NCBI RefSeq assembly: GCF_000970285.1 | Contig: NZ_CP009516.1 | Location: forward strand, 3,327,036 to 3,391,035 | Origin: Methanosarcina horonobensis HB-1 = JCM 15518 | GTDB taxonomy: Archaea; Halobacteriota; Methanosarcinia; Methanosarcinales; Methanosarcinaceae | Reading direction: 5' to 3' | Length of the DNA: 64,000 bases | Shown here: in pieces, positions 34,362 through 43,940 of the stretch | How the letters are laid out: each line of letters opens with the position of its first letter | Numbering within the stretch: position 1 is the first letter of the stretch | Program-made: the position numbers and the translations under genes | Notes under the pieces: model-generated | The model's database searches: none | Told to the model about the DNA's origin: nothing | What the model saw: the letters and a program-made list of their open reading frames with translations, nothing else

Positions 34362-35292
34362 ATCTTATCCTCGGGTCAAGCACTGCATACAGAATATCAA
34401 CAGCAAGGCTGGAAAGGGAAAAAAGCACTGCAATAAACAGGACGCAGCCCTGTATCATGGAAAAATCCCGCGCAAAAATCGAGTCAACAAGAAGTTTTCC
34501 AATGCCGGGCCAGGAAAATATGGTTTCCACAATCACGGTTCCTCCGAGAAGGTAGCCGAACTGCATTCCTGCAAATGTGACTACAGGTAAAAGGGCATTT
34601 TTCAGGGCGTGTCGGAAAAGGACGGTACGTTCGTCAAGCCCCCTGGCACGGGCAGCCACAATATATTCCTGTCCCATCACTTCCAGAAGGCTTGCGCGGG
34701 TCAGCCTTGCAGTAACCGCAGCCAGTGAAGTGCCAAGAGTAATTGCAGGAAGGACAAAATGCTTGAGGCTTCCGTACCCGAAACTTGGGAGCATGTGAAG
34801 CGTAAGGGCAAAAAGCCAGATCAGGAGAAGTCCAAGCCAGAAGTTCGGAACAGAAACCCCAACCAGAGAAACAAACATGCAGCTATTGTCAAGAAGGGTA
34901 TTTTTTCTAAGTGCACTCAGTATCCCCGCAGGCAGGGCGATCAGGAGGGAAATCAGCAGGCTGGCGACTGCAAGCTCTACAGTCGCAGGCAGTTTCTGAA
35001 GGATTTCGACAAGGACATCTTCCGATGTCACAAGCGATTTTCCAAAGTCCAGTCTGAGCAGATGCCCGATCCATATAAGGTACTGCACATGTACAGGAGC
35101 GTCAAGCCCTTCTGCCTCCCTAAGGGTTTCGATCTGGCCTGCGCTCAGGTCCTGCCCGTATCTTGCAAGGGCGATAACCTCTGCTGGGTCGCCTGGAGCA
35201 AGGTACATCGCAGAAAAAGCTACTAGCGTAACTCCTGCGATCACGATAGAAACCATTGCCAAGCGTTTTGCTATATATTCCCACATGGGCAT
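34345..35292 (-). CDS. ABC importer permease, DppB/NikB type
   Basis: This 315-residue permease has the N-terminal motif APGDPAEV, a long external loop, and the EAA loop VAARARGLDERTVLFRHALK. It is the first permease of the second nickel/peptide importer and follows the lipoprotein gene after 111 bp. Together with the NikC-type subunit it forms the channel. Typical NikB and DppB proteins have the same length, so the family name alone does not settle the substrate. Confidence 0.92.
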   Translation of the reverse strand: MPMWEYIAKRLAMVSIVIAGVTLVAFSAMYLAPGDPAEVIALARYGQDLSAGQIETLREAEGLDAPVHVQYLIWIGHLLRLDFGKSLVTSEDVLVEILQKLPATVELAVASLLISLLIALPAGILSALRKNTLLDNSCMFVSLVGVSVPNFWLGLLLIWLFALTLHMLPSFGYGSLKHFVLPAITLGTSLAAVTARLTRASLLEVMGQEYIVAARARGLDERTVLFRHALKNALLPVVTFAGMQFGYLLGGTVIVETIFSWPGIGKLLVDSIFARDFSMIQGCVLFIAVLFSLSSLAVDILYAVLDPRIRYDRRD

Positions 35293-35403
35293 CTTCCAGG
35301 CTTTACATTTTCCGACTTTATATTTTTCGAACTACACCTTAGGAGGCTTTATAACATCCTTTCTTTACAACACCCTTTGGAACTGTACTAGGAACTGTAC
35401 TCA

Positions 35404-36978
35404 TTACTTCCTTTCCAGGTAGACCCCTGAAAGGTTCAGCCAGGGGTCTTCGGAACTTATAGTATAGCCTTTTACCGAAGAACCGGTTGCAACGACCTTT
35501 TCCTCATGCACAAGGTAATAAGCCGGAACTTCTTCTATCACAAAGGCCTGCAGGGAATGATAGAGTTCTTCCTGCTCCTGTACATCAACAGTCATATCAG
35601 CTTCATTTACGAGCTGGTCATAGGTTTCATTGTGGTAGTGAGAGTACGGGCTTGCGGAATGGTGCACAAAGAAATGCTTCGGGTAGGGTCCCCAGACGAA
35701 ATAGCCGCTTCTGAGTATCATGCCAAAGTCCCCTGTGCTTTCGAGTTTGTTTATGGCTCCTTCGTCAAGCACCTGGATTTCCAAGTTCATTCCTATTTCC
35801 CTGAGGGTTCCCTGCACAACCTGAGCCATGGGGTTATGCCTGGCTGCCCAGACTCCCTTACTTACCACCAGAGTTACATGCAGTGATTTTCCGTCTTTGT
35901 CCCTTATCCCGTCCCCGTCAGAGTCTTTCCACCCGGCTTCCTCAAGGAGAGCTTTTGCTTTATCGAGGTCTTGAGTATATGTTTCAAGGTCCGGGTCAGA
36001 ATACATCATCACAGGGGAATATGGCCTTCCGCCTGCAGGTTCACCTATGCCTTCAAGTACTTCGTTTACCAGGGATTCGGTATCGATAGCATAAGCAATA
36101 CTCTGGCGTACCCTGGTGTCATTAAAGGGAGATTTGTCGCAGTTGAACTGCAGGAAGTCTGTAAATGTCGTAAGTTTCCTGTGAATCTGGATGCCTTCTT
36201 CGGCTTCGAGCCTTTTAACATCGTATTCGGGGACCTTGATTATCATATCCACCTCCCCGGTCTCAAGGGCAATTACCCTGGTAGCAGCTTCAGGGACAAC
36301 CTTGAAAGTAACCTTATCAAGCAGCGATTTTTCTCCCCAGTAAGCTTCGTTTCTTGTGAGCACTATCTCCTGGTCTTTTGTCTGGGTTTCAAATTTGAAA
36401 GGTCCGGTACCTACCGGTTTGACAAAATTTCCTTCAGAATCAAGGCATCCAGGACCCATCACAGGCCAGGCTACATGGGTAAGGTAGTAAGGCAGAGGCA
36501 TGGGTTTTGCAAGGACAAATTTCACAGTATAATTATCAATGGCTTCCACGCTCTGAACCGGCTTTAAAACTGCCTGCCTTACGTAGGACTGGTTTGAATA
36601 AGAGAAAACAACCGAGTCCGCATCAAAAGGTGTCCCGTCATGGAAAGTCACGTTTTCGCGCAGGTGAAAGATCCAGGTCTTGCCGTTATCAGGGGTTTGC
36701 CAGGACTCTGCAAGCCCTTGGGTAATGTTAAGGTCCGAGTCAAGCCTTACAAGGGTTTCATAGACCTGAGACCAGACAAAACGTGCGTCACCAGCTGCAA
36801 ATGTGTCAAGATACCAGCTGCTGACGTCCGAACCTAGGCCCACGACAAGCTCCTGGGAACTTCCCCCGGAGCCTGCACCCTGAGCAGTTCCTTCCTTATC
36901 TTCGCCTATACAGGCACTTGCTCCTATTACTGCAAACAACATACAGATGATCAGAATGAACTTGAAGTTCCGGTTCAT
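35404..36978 (-). CDS. Substrate-binding lipoprotein of nickel/peptide importer
   Basis: This 524-residue protein starts with a lipoprotein signal (hydrophobic FILIICMLFAVIGASAC, with the lipobox cysteine near residue 23). The SBP family 5 core follows: VYETLVRLDSDLNITQGLAE, FHLRENVTFHDGTPFDADSV and PVGTGPFKFE. A Ca-loop-like insert (DSDGDGIRDKDG) is present, as in many of these proteins. NikA-like features (VRQAVLKPVQSVEAIDNYTV) make nickel or a nickel chelate a good candidate; oligopeptides cannot be excluded. It leads the operon and captures the ligand outside the membrane. Confidence 0.9.
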   Translation of the reverse strand: MNRNFKFILIICMLFAVIGASACIGEDKEGTAQGAGSGGSSQELVVGLGSDVSSWYLDTFAAGDARFVWSQVYETLVRLDSDLNITQGLAESWQTPDNGKTWIFHLRENVTFHDGTPFDADSVVFSYSNQSYVRQAVLKPVQSVEAIDNYTVKFVLAKPMPLPYYLTHVAWPVMGPGCLDSEGNFVKPVGTGPFKFETQTKDQEIVLTRNEAYWGEKSLLDKVTFKVVPEAATRVIALETGEVDMIIKVPEYDVKRLEAEEGIQIHRKLTTFTDFLQFNCDKSPFNDTRVRQSIAYAIDTESLVNEVLEGIGEPAGGRPYSPVMMYSDPDLETYTQDLDKAKALLEEAGWKDSDGDGIRDKDGKSLHVTLVVSKGVWAARHNPMAQVVQGTLREIGMNLEIQVLDEGAINKLESTGDFGMILRSGYFVWGPYPKHFFVHHSASPYSHYHNETYDQLVNEADMTVDVQEQEELYHSLQAFVIEEVPAYYLVHEEKVVATGSSVKGYTISSEDPWLNLSGVYLERK

Positions 36979-37547
36979 AGATAGTCCTCAATTTTTGATG
37001 GGAGAAAACTTAACGAATGAGAATTTGATAGAACTTGGATCGATGGAGTGACAGCTTTGTTAGACCAGTTTAACTCGAAGCATTTTGATAGAGATGGTTT
37101 AACAGTATGAACTATCTGGAGCTTTGCATTGGTCCACTTTTTTAAGGAGTTACTGCAGAAGATAAAGCCGGATGATTTTAAGTATTAAAAGGCTTCAGTT
37201 ACTCCTATTAAGTGCCTTTAAGCCAGATCTATGATTGTTTTTCAAAACGAAACTCCAGATGTACCTGCCCTACAATTATTATTTTGCTAAAATATTGTAA
37301 TATTTAATAAGATAAAAAATTTTTCTTATAGCAAGACAAGTAAACGGCGTTAACCGAAGATGTTACACATCAGACACTCATGTATCAGGTGTGTTAGAGG
37401 GGATCTAACAGGCAGTAAAACAAAGCACTGAAAAATAATCTGAAAATAAAAGACAAAATGAAGATAAAAACCGAAAAAATTCTGGTTTTAATTGACTTCA
37501 GTTACTGTTTAAAAGAAAGTATGAGCCTGAAAACTCTCTCCACGTCT
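36979..37547. other. Intergenic region upstream of the binding-protein gene
   Basis: About 570 bp of A/T-rich sequence without a gene. It must hold the promoter of the importer operon reading left. An imperfect inverted repeat (ACACATCAGA ... TCAGGTGTGT, about 37370-37396) is the only structure noticed. Confidence 0.45.
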
Positions 37548-40500
37548 TCAGGTATCAAATCCCTGTTCCCTTAAGATATACATAAAAAGGACCAGACCAA
37601 GCACGTTTACCAGGAGCATGGAAGGAAGGCTATTTCGTATAACACTGGTGATATCCTCCATAGGAGCAGGATAGACTAGAAGCGGGAAAATGACCAGAAG
37701 ATGAAGGCATTCGACCAGAATTCCTAAAAAAATAGCTTTAAGGTAGTTAAGTTTTCGTTTCCAGAAAATAGAAAAGCCTCCTGCAACAAGTCCTGCGACA
37801 ATTGTGGCAACTGCGCAGGGGACAGCAGTCCACCCTCCCTGACTTAAACGGTAGATGCCGCCTATGAGTCCTGTAAGCCCCCCGATTAAAGGACCTCCCA
37901 GAAGCCCTGCAAGCATGGGACCCAGATCCCGGAAATTAACCAGAATCCCGTCCACCGGGACAGCTCGCATCGTGCCATAGACAGAAAGCAGGCCGAAGCT
38001 CATCACCAGCCATATCCTGCTGCTTCCTGAAAGCCTTCCTGCAACCGCTTCACACAGAGTATCAGTACGGCTGAGAAGGTACAGAGAAAAGGCAACCACA
38101 AGCACCCTTTCAAGCAGCGGGACAGCAACATTAAGCAGATAGCCGTCATTGGCAGCAGCAAGGAAAAGAAGTACAGAAACTGCAAGCGGCTTTATGAGAG
38201 CCGAAGTTTCCGTCTTTTCAGCGTTAACCTCACCTGTGAGCTTTAAGTTTCCGGTGTCAACCGGGTTAAGTTCCTGGATCACATAGAGGAAAAATAAAAG
38301 TCCCAGCACGTTTATCACGGTCATAGGCAGGTAGGAACTGCGGATAACTTCCAGAATATCAGAAAGAGGCGCAGGATATGTAAGAAACGGGAACAGTACG
38401 AATAAGTGCAGACTTTCGATAAAAACTCCAAGAAAAACAAACCGGGCGTAACTAAATTTTTTCCCCCATTTATTTGAAAGTACTCCGGCCAGGAGACCTG
38501 CAGCAACACTTGCCACTGCACATGGAAGAGCTGTCCAGCCTCCCTGCATATAGCGAACAGAGCCGCCCATTAGTCCGGCAGCTGCCCCTGCAAAGGGCCC
38601 GCAGAGCAGACCTGCCAGCATTGGCCCGAGGTCCCGGAAATTGACAAGAATCTCTCCTACCCGAACAGCCTGAAGTGTTCCGTAGACCGAGAGGAAACCA
38701 AAATCCAGTGCCATCAGGCTCTTCTCCTTAAGGTTCAGGCTGCCTTTGAGCGATTTTTTTACCGTGGCAGTTCCGGAGAGTATGTAGAGGAAAAAGGCCA
38801 CAACCGCAAAGCGTTCGATCAGCTGGATGCCGGTTGTCATGAAACTCCCCTCTAAAATTAGAAGTATGAGCACGGATATCAGGACGGTTAAAGTCTGCAG
38901 CGATACTTTCAGGTCCCCGGCTCCCTGCAAGCGCGAAACGAATTTGTTTTCAAGGAAAAAGCTCTGTTCCTTTAGAATATACAGGAAGAGAGCCAATCCG
39001 AACACATTTGTGAGAATCATGGGCAGCAGGAAACTCCTGATCAGGCTGAGAATATCCTCAAGGGGTGCGGGATATACAAGGAGAGGAAAAATCACCAGGA
39101 GATGGATAGCTTCCACAAACACACCAAGCCCTATAAGCCTTTGATAGTCCAGCCTGCCCTTCCAGCAAATTGCGGCATAGCCTGCCAGGACGCCTGCCAG
39201 AATTGTTGCAACCGCACATGGAAGGGCTGTCCAGCCTCCCAGAGAATAGCGGTAGAGCCCTCCTATCAATCCAGAGAGGCCACCGATTACGGGTCCCCCT
39301 ATTAGCCCTGCCAGCATGGGTCCGAGATCCCTGAAGTTGATATACGCCCCGTTAAAGAGAACTGCCTGGGTGGTTCCGTAAATGGAAAGAGTGCCGAAAA
39401 CTATCACGATCAGGGCTCTGTCAGCCATTGAAAAACCGCGTTCAAGGGCTAACCTCATGTTTTTTGAGCTACTGAACAGATATATAGCAAAGGCGACCAC
39501 CGTAACCCTTTCCATTAAAGGGACCCCGAAAAGCAGAAGCTGTTCTTCTTTCAGGAGTGCTACAAGAAGGAACAAAAAGCTGCCTGAAACCATTAGGAAA
39601 CGCCATAACTTTGACCCCCTTGCATATGCAGGGAGCTTGAAGTCAAGATAAACTACCATAAAACCGATGAATGCAAACATTATTGATGCGAGTGCAGAAA
39701 CCCATGTGAGGATACTGCCGGGTTCGCCGAAGATGATTATAAAAGCAAGAAGAATTACAAGCCCGGAAATTATCCTCCTGTAGAGAGTTTTTTCGTCCCG
39801 GAAGCTTATTCCTGTTCCTCTGACTATAGAAGCAATTGCGCGAGCCCTTCCGTCGATTCCTGTAAGGATAAGGGCGATGAAGATAACATATGAAGTTAAA
39901 ACGAATACAGGAACTCCATAAGGCAATTTGCGGAGTGAAAGATAAATCCCATTGAAGAAATCAATGCTTGAGCTTGAAGAAAGTCCGATAGTCATGAAGG
40001 CAAAGGAAAAGATCCCTGTCAGCAAGAAGGCTATCCCCTGACTGATCCTTACATTTCGAAAATTCCAGGAAAAATAAGCTTCCCCATGCATTGTCCCGAT
40101 CTTTTCCCGAAGCCAGGTGGAATAGAACAGGAGAGAAAGACTTGAACCTGCCGCCCCCAGCAGCCCCATAATCGTAATGAGCTGCTCTTTTTTAAGAACA
40201 GGAGCAAGGTCACTGGACAGATCTACGAAAGAAATTCCGGTCCCGAGTAAGGTATAAAGAGTCCCGATTATTATCAGGCATGCAAAAAAGGATACAATAG
40301 CTTCAAAAAAAGAATATGGACACTTGTATAGAAATAGGCCTGCCAAGATAAGAGAAAAAATCGCCATCAGTTTTACGGAAAAAAGTCCGGGTAAAAGCTG
40401 AACTAGAAAAGTTCCGGCAAAAAAGGCAATACCTCCGAAACCTAGCAGTTCGAGTGTGTAGATGCACATAATAAAGATTACTTCCCAGTTTTGGGGACCA

Positions 40501-40823
40501 GGAATGTGTCGGAAACCCCTGAAAATATCTTCTCCCTTTGAAATGGTATACCTGGAAAGGCCTTCTATGAGACAGTATTTGTAGACCAGAGCTACTCCGA
40601 TAACCCAGAGCATTCTGTATCTGGAAGATGCCCCTGAAATCAAAAGATCCGCATAACTGTCAACACTCATATGGACGGCAAGAATCAAGCACGGTCCTAA
40701 GAAAAACAGCATGTCTAACAGAACAGGCACAAATCGCCCTGTTCTACTCTGAAGAATAAATGGGGTAGTAAATGCGGAATCCGAGGCGTTTTTTAGATCT
40801 TGGAATAAGTTGATTCCAGCCAC
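37548..40823 (-). CDS. NRAMP-like transporter domain fused to three LytS-type 5TM modules
   Basis: This is a 1091-residue membrane protein. Residues about 30-425 look like a diverged NRAMP/SLC11 transporter: a GP motif in the first helix, SYADL near where DPGN normally stands, then LLWVIGVALVYKYC-like (MLWVIGVALVYKYC) and a sixth-helix region LLGAAGSSLSLLFYSTWLRE. Three tandem modules follow (about 430-620, 650-850, 880-1090). Each contains NFRDLGPMLAGL (at 496, 728 and 963), GGWTALPCAVA or GGWTAVPCAVA, and a YPAP motif, as in the 5TM-5TMR_LYT sensor domain. It is divergent from a sensor histidine kinase across 311 bp. Loss of DPGN and of the MPH motif suggests sensing rather than Mn/Fe transport, but this is inference. 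Confidence 0.82.
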   Translation of the reverse strand: MAGINLFQDLKNASDSAFTTPFILQSRTGRFVPVLLDMLFFLGPCLILAVHMSVDSYADLLISGASSRYRMLWVIGVALVYKYCLIEGLSRYTISKGEDIFRGFRHIPGPQNWEVIFIMCIYTLELLGFGGIAFFAGTFLVQLLPGLFSVKLMAIFSLILAGLFLYKCPYSFFEAIVSFFACLIIIGTLYTLLGTGISFVDLSSDLAPVLKKEQLITIMGLLGAAGSSLSLLFYSTWLREKIGTMHGEAYFSWNFRNVRISQGIAFLLTGIFSFAFMTIGLSSSSSIDFFNGIYLSLRKLPYGVPVFVLTSYVIFIALILTGIDGRARAIASIVRGTGISFRDEKTLYRRIISGLVILLAFIIIFGEPGSILTWVSALASIMFAFIGFMVVYLDFKLPAYARGSKLWRFLMVSGSFLFLLVALLKEEQLLLFGVPLMERVTVVAFAIYLFSSSKNMRLALERGFSMADRALIVIVFGTLSIYGTTQAVLFNGAYINFRDLGPMLAGLIGGPVIGGLSGLIGGLYRYSLGGWTALPCAVATILAGVLAGYAAICWKGRLDYQRLIGLGVFVEAIHLLVIFPLLVYPAPLEDILSLIRSFLLPMILTNVFGLALFLYILKEQSFFLENKFVSRLQGAGDLKVSLQTLTVLISVLILLILEGSFMTTGIQLIERFAVVAFFLYILSGTATVKKSLKGSLNLKEKSLMALDFGFLSVYGTLQAVRVGEILVNFRDLGPMLAGLLCGPFAGAAAGLMGGSVRYMQGGWTALPCAVASVAAGLLAGVLSNKWGKKFSYARFVFLGVFIESLHLFVLFPFLTYPAPLSDILEVIRSSYLPMTVINVLGLLFFLYVIQELNPVDTGNLKLTGEVNAEKTETSALIKPLAVSVLLFLAAANDGYLLNVAVPLLERVLVVAFSLYLLSRTDTLCEAVAGRLSGSSRIWLVMSFGLLSVYGTMRAVPVDGILVNFRDLGPMLAGLLGGPLIGGLTGLIGGIYRLSQGGWTAVPCAVATIVAGLVAGGFSIFWKRKLNYLKAIFLGILVECLHLLVIFPLLVYPAPMEDITSVIRNSLPSMLLVNVLGLVLFMYILREQGFDT

Positions 40824-41134
40824 TATAGCACCTTTAATAAAAAATTAAATATATAATAAAGATCAGAATAGTATTACTATTTTAAAAGAGTTGTGCCCGG
40901 AAAATTAATTTGACTATTAATGTACCTATCTACCAATTAATAGATATGACGAATTCATTAAAAACGAGTCTTGAATCTTTCAAGTATTTAAAGACCTAAA
41001 AAATTCTTTTAACTTGGTTTTTAAGAGACTACTTATAAAACTAGAAAACAATTTATACTACGGTCAATAGATACAATTAAGGATGTGGTGTTGGGAAATA
41101 AAAAAACTCTTACATAACCTTCAAGCCTTCCCTC
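40824..41134. other. Divergent promoter region
   Basis: These 311 bp separate the NRAMP-like fusion gene (minus) from the histidine kinase gene (plus). The only distinct structure is the inverted repeat at 40914-40943. Confidence 0.5.
40914..40943. promoter_or_regulatory. Inverted repeat in the divergent promoter region
   Basis: Perfect 8-bp arms CTATTAAT (40914-40921) and ATTAATAG (40936-40943) are separated by 14 bp. The location between two divergent genes suits an operator controlling both. Confidence 0.45.
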
Positions 41135-43153
41135 ATGAAACTGGGGCTGTTCCTGGTCATATCAGGCATTCTCTACTCGATCAGTCTTGAGAATTATCTG
41201 CTTTTCCGTATCGCTGTAAATCTTTTTAATGTTATAATTGCCTACATGGTTTTCATAATAGTATGGAAATCAAAGACAGTTTCGGAGAACAGGTATCTTA
41301 CATTTATCGGGACTGCGCTCTTCTTCATAGCTTGTCTTGGTTTTTTACGTGCCTTTGCATATGAGGAAATGAATGTATTTCCCGGATACGGTGCAAATCT
41401 TCCTGTACAGTTATGGATAGCCATAAGGTATCTGGTAAGTATCTCCTTCTTTGTGGCTCCATTGTTTTTTATACGGCGCTCAGGTAGCGAAAAAGATGAT
41501 TTGAAAACTGTCGAAAACAGCCAGTTTGCCCAGAAGGTGTTCCTTATATATACTGTAATTACGGCTGTTCTCCTTCTCTCAATCTTCAAGTACAGAAATT
41601 TTCCGGACTGCTACATCGAGGGCTCCGGACTAACTGAGTTTAAAATCTTCAGTGAGTATTTAATCTCTTTATTATTTCTTGGATCAGTGGTTTTCCTATA
41701 TAGGAAGAGAGACAGATTTGAGAAACACGTTTTTAGAATACTTATAGCAACCATAGTAGCGTCTATCTTAGCGGAACTTGCCCTTATTCACTACACAAAC
41801 ACAGAGGAACTTTTGAACTTTATCGGACAGACTTTTAATGCCCTTTCTTTCTACCTTATTTATATCGCAATCGTGGAAACAGGCTTTGATGAGCCCTGTA
41901 GCCTTCTTTTCAGGGAACTTAAGTTCAGGGAAGAAGCCCTGAGGAGAGAGACTGACTTCCTGAAGGATGACCGGGGAAGAATTTACAGGATGCTTGGAGT
42001 GGAAAAATGCATGCCTGAGAGTAAAACCTCAACTGAAAAGCTACAGGATAGAAGAGAACAATACAAAACCGAGCAATACAAAACCGATCAGTACAAAACA
42101 GAACAATACAGCTCTTTCTTACGGGACATGCAGGGGGTGATAGCGTTCAGGCTTGATGAGAAAGGTGCTCTGGTGTTTATGGACGGAGATGTGAGGGAGA
42201 TTACAGGCTACAGTAAAGAAGACTTCATTTCTAAAAAAGTGAAATGGACTGAAATAGTTCTACCCGAATACCGTCAATTAATTCTTGAAAACCTGAAAAA
42301 GATGGAATTAGACCCCAATTCCTCTCCGGAGCTGGAATATCGGATAAGGAAAAAGGATGAGAACATAGTGTGGGTCAGGGAAATCATACATGTTATTCCT
42401 GGAAAATCCGGCATCTCAGGAAAATTCCAGGGCTTTGTTCGTGACATCACTCAACATAAAAAAGCAGAAGAAGCTCTCGCCAAAAATGAAGAAGCCCGTA
42501 TAAAAGAGATCCATCATAGAATTAAAAATAACCTGCAGGTTATCTCTTCACTACTCAGCCTTCAGGCGGATAAACTCAATGAGAGGAAAACCTTCCAGTC
42601 TTCAGAAGTCTTTGAAGCTTTCAGGGAAAGCCAGAACCGCGTAGTTTCCATGGCTCTGATTCACGAAGAACTGTATCATGGAAAGAATATGGAAACGCTT
42701 GAGTTTTCGGCTTACCTCCGGAGGCTGACTTCGGACCTTCTCGCATCCTACAGTGTCAAAAGTGAGAGTATCAACCTGAAACTGGAGCTTGAACAGGTTT
42801 ACCTGGGAATGGACACTTCAGTTCCTCTGGGTATCCTTGTAAATGAACTGATTTCAAATGCTCTGAAACACGCTTTTCCGGAAGGCAAAGGAGGCGAAAT
42901 CCGTGTAAATCTCTTCAGGTCAGGTAATGATAGGGCAGAAAGTAAAATATCCGGCTTCAAAGAAGAAAGTGAACAGCAATTTACGCTGGTTATAGCAGAT
43001 AATGGAAAAGGTATTCCCGAAGAGCTTGATTTCAGAAATACGGACTCTCTTGGACTTCAGCTTGTAAATATTCTCGTGGAACAGATTGAAGGCTCTATCG
43101 AGCTTAAAAGAGATTCCGGAACGGAATTCCAGATCACGTTCAGGAAACCATAA
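41135..43153 (+). CDS. MASE3-PAS sensor histidine kinase (HisKA_2 type)
   Basis: This 672-residue protein has an N-terminal MASE3 membrane sensor (about 10-250, with NVFPGYGANLPVQLWIAIRY at 80-99). A Gln-Tyr-Lys-Thr repeat linker (309-325) comes next, then a PAS/PAC domain (about 325-445). The HisKA_2 dimerisation domain has the H-box EIHHRIKNNLQVISSLLSLQ, with the acceptor His at 460 or 461. An HATPase domain (about 550-670) shows NELISNALKHAF and DNGKGIP. No response regulator is adjacent. It is divergently transcribed from the NRAMP-like/5TM protein. No clear ribosome site precedes ATG 41135. Confidence 0.92.
   Translation: MKLGLFLVISGILYSISLENYLLFRIAVNLFNVIIAYMVFIIVWKSKTVSENRYLTFIGTALFFIACLGFLRAFAYEEMNVFPGYGANLPVQLWIAIRYLVSISFFVAPLFFIRRSGSEKDDLKTVENSQFAQKVFLIYTVITAVLLLSIFKYRNFPDCYIEGSGLTEFKIFSEYLISLLFLGSVVFLYRKRDRFEKHVFRILIATIVASILAELALIHYTNTEELLNFIGQTFNALSFYLIYIAIVETGFDEPCSLLFRELKFREEALRRETDFLKDDRGRIYRMLGVEKCMPESKTSTEKLQDRREQYKTEQYKTDQYKTEQYSSFLRDMQGVIAFRLDEKGALVFMDGDVREITGYSKEDFISKKVKWTEIVLPEYRQLILENLKKMELDPNSSPELEYRIRKKDENIVWVREIIHVIPGKSGISGKFQGFVRDITQHKKAEEALAKNEEARIKEIHHRIKNNLQVISSLLSLQADKLNERKTFQSSEVFEAFRESQNRVVSMALIHEELYHGKNMETLEFSAYLRRLTSDLLASYSVKSESINLKLELEQVYLGMDTSVPLGILVNELISNALKHAFPEGKGGEIRVNLFRSGNDRAESKISGFKEESEQQFTLVIADNGKGIPEELDFRNTDSLGLQLVNILVEQIEGSIELKRDSGTEFQITFRKP
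42059..42103 (+). repeat. 15-bp in-frame tandem repeat inside the kinase gene
   Basis: Three 15-bp units (CAATACAAAACCGAG and variants) encode QYKTE, QYKTD and QYKTE between the MASE3 and PAS domains. Changes in copy number would alter the linker by five residues each. Confidence 0.85.
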
Positions 43154-43390
43154 TGAATCTTCCAGGGTTTCACCTGATTCCAGGTCTTAGGGCTGCATTA
43201 GCACCCTTATGGGATATCAGAATTATAATATAATTTCAAAGCAAGAACAGTACTGTCTAAAAATGGTATCCAGAATAGATATGAAGATAAATTCGTATCT
43301 GGATGGGAAATACAATTTGTAAGAAACTTGGTTATTTTTCGTCGCATTAATCATATTTTGACATTAAAAGATTATTCAATCAAAAAGAAA

Positions 43391-43399
43391 TATATAAAT
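43391..43399 (+). promoter_or_regulatory. TATA box for the Hsp20-like gene
   Basis: TATATAAAT lies 36 bp before ATG 43435, which predicts a leader of about 10-15 nt containing a GAGGGT ribosome site. Confidence 0.45.
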
Positions 43400-43434
43400 C
43401 GATTAATTGGTAATAATATGTGAGGGTAAATATT

Positions 43435-43734
43435 ATGGCAGACGTTTTGAGATTATCACCGGTAATCAGCGCATATCCAGACGACAAATTTGAAAACCTT
43501 CTAATTGAGGTAATTCTTCCAGGAATCGAAAAGAAAGATATTTCTTTCAAAATGGACGAAAATAGCTTTTATGTAAAGGCCAGTAAAGAGGGAGTTGACT
43601 ATCTGGACAGTTATTCAATCTGCTGTCCTGTAAATCCTGAAAAGGCAGCTGCTAAATACTCAAACGGTGTGCTTAAAGTCACAGTACCGTATCAACAGAC
43701 TTTAGAAAAATTAGTAGATGTGAAAATAGATTAA
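43435..43734 (+). CDS. Small heat-shock protein-like (Hsp20/alpha-crystallin domain)
   Basis: This 99-residue protein consists almost only of an alpha-crystallin-like domain. FENLLIEVILPGIEKKDISF forms the first strands, and KYSNGVLKVTVPY matches the NGVLxxxxP signature before the final strand. It lacks the long N-terminal arm and the C-terminal IXI motif of classical small heat-shock proteins, so assembly into large cages is doubtful. ATG 43435 has GAGGGT upstream; an in-frame GTG at 43420 is less likely. It stands alone and is likely a holdase or stress protein. Confidence 0.72.
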   Translation: MADVLRLSPVISAYPDDKFENLLIEVILPGIEKKDISFKMDENSFYVKASKEGVDYLDSYSICCPVNPEKAAAKYSNGVLKVTVPYQQTLEKLVDVKID

Positions 43735-43940
43735 GATAACGATTGCATGGCAAACTCCTTCTGAAGAATAGATAGCAAACAGATAGCAAACGAAAATAAG
43801 GAATCGAGAAGCTTGTAAAACTTTAAAGGATATCAATACTTTTTACGCTATATCTATTGAAAACAGGAAACCATTAAAAATGGGAAGTAATAAAAAGCAA
43901 GAAATGATGAAAACAAGAAATGTAAATTAAAAAAAGAGTT

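Noticed and set aside
37370-37396. NikR-like operator upstream of the binding protein
   Set aside because: The inverted repeat is imperfect and about 390 bp from the start; it does not fit a known NikR site closely enough to claim it.
37548-40823. Plus-strand and alternative-frame reads inside the NRAMP-like fusion
   Set aside because: Shadow frames created by the internal 5TM repeats; none has its own motifs.
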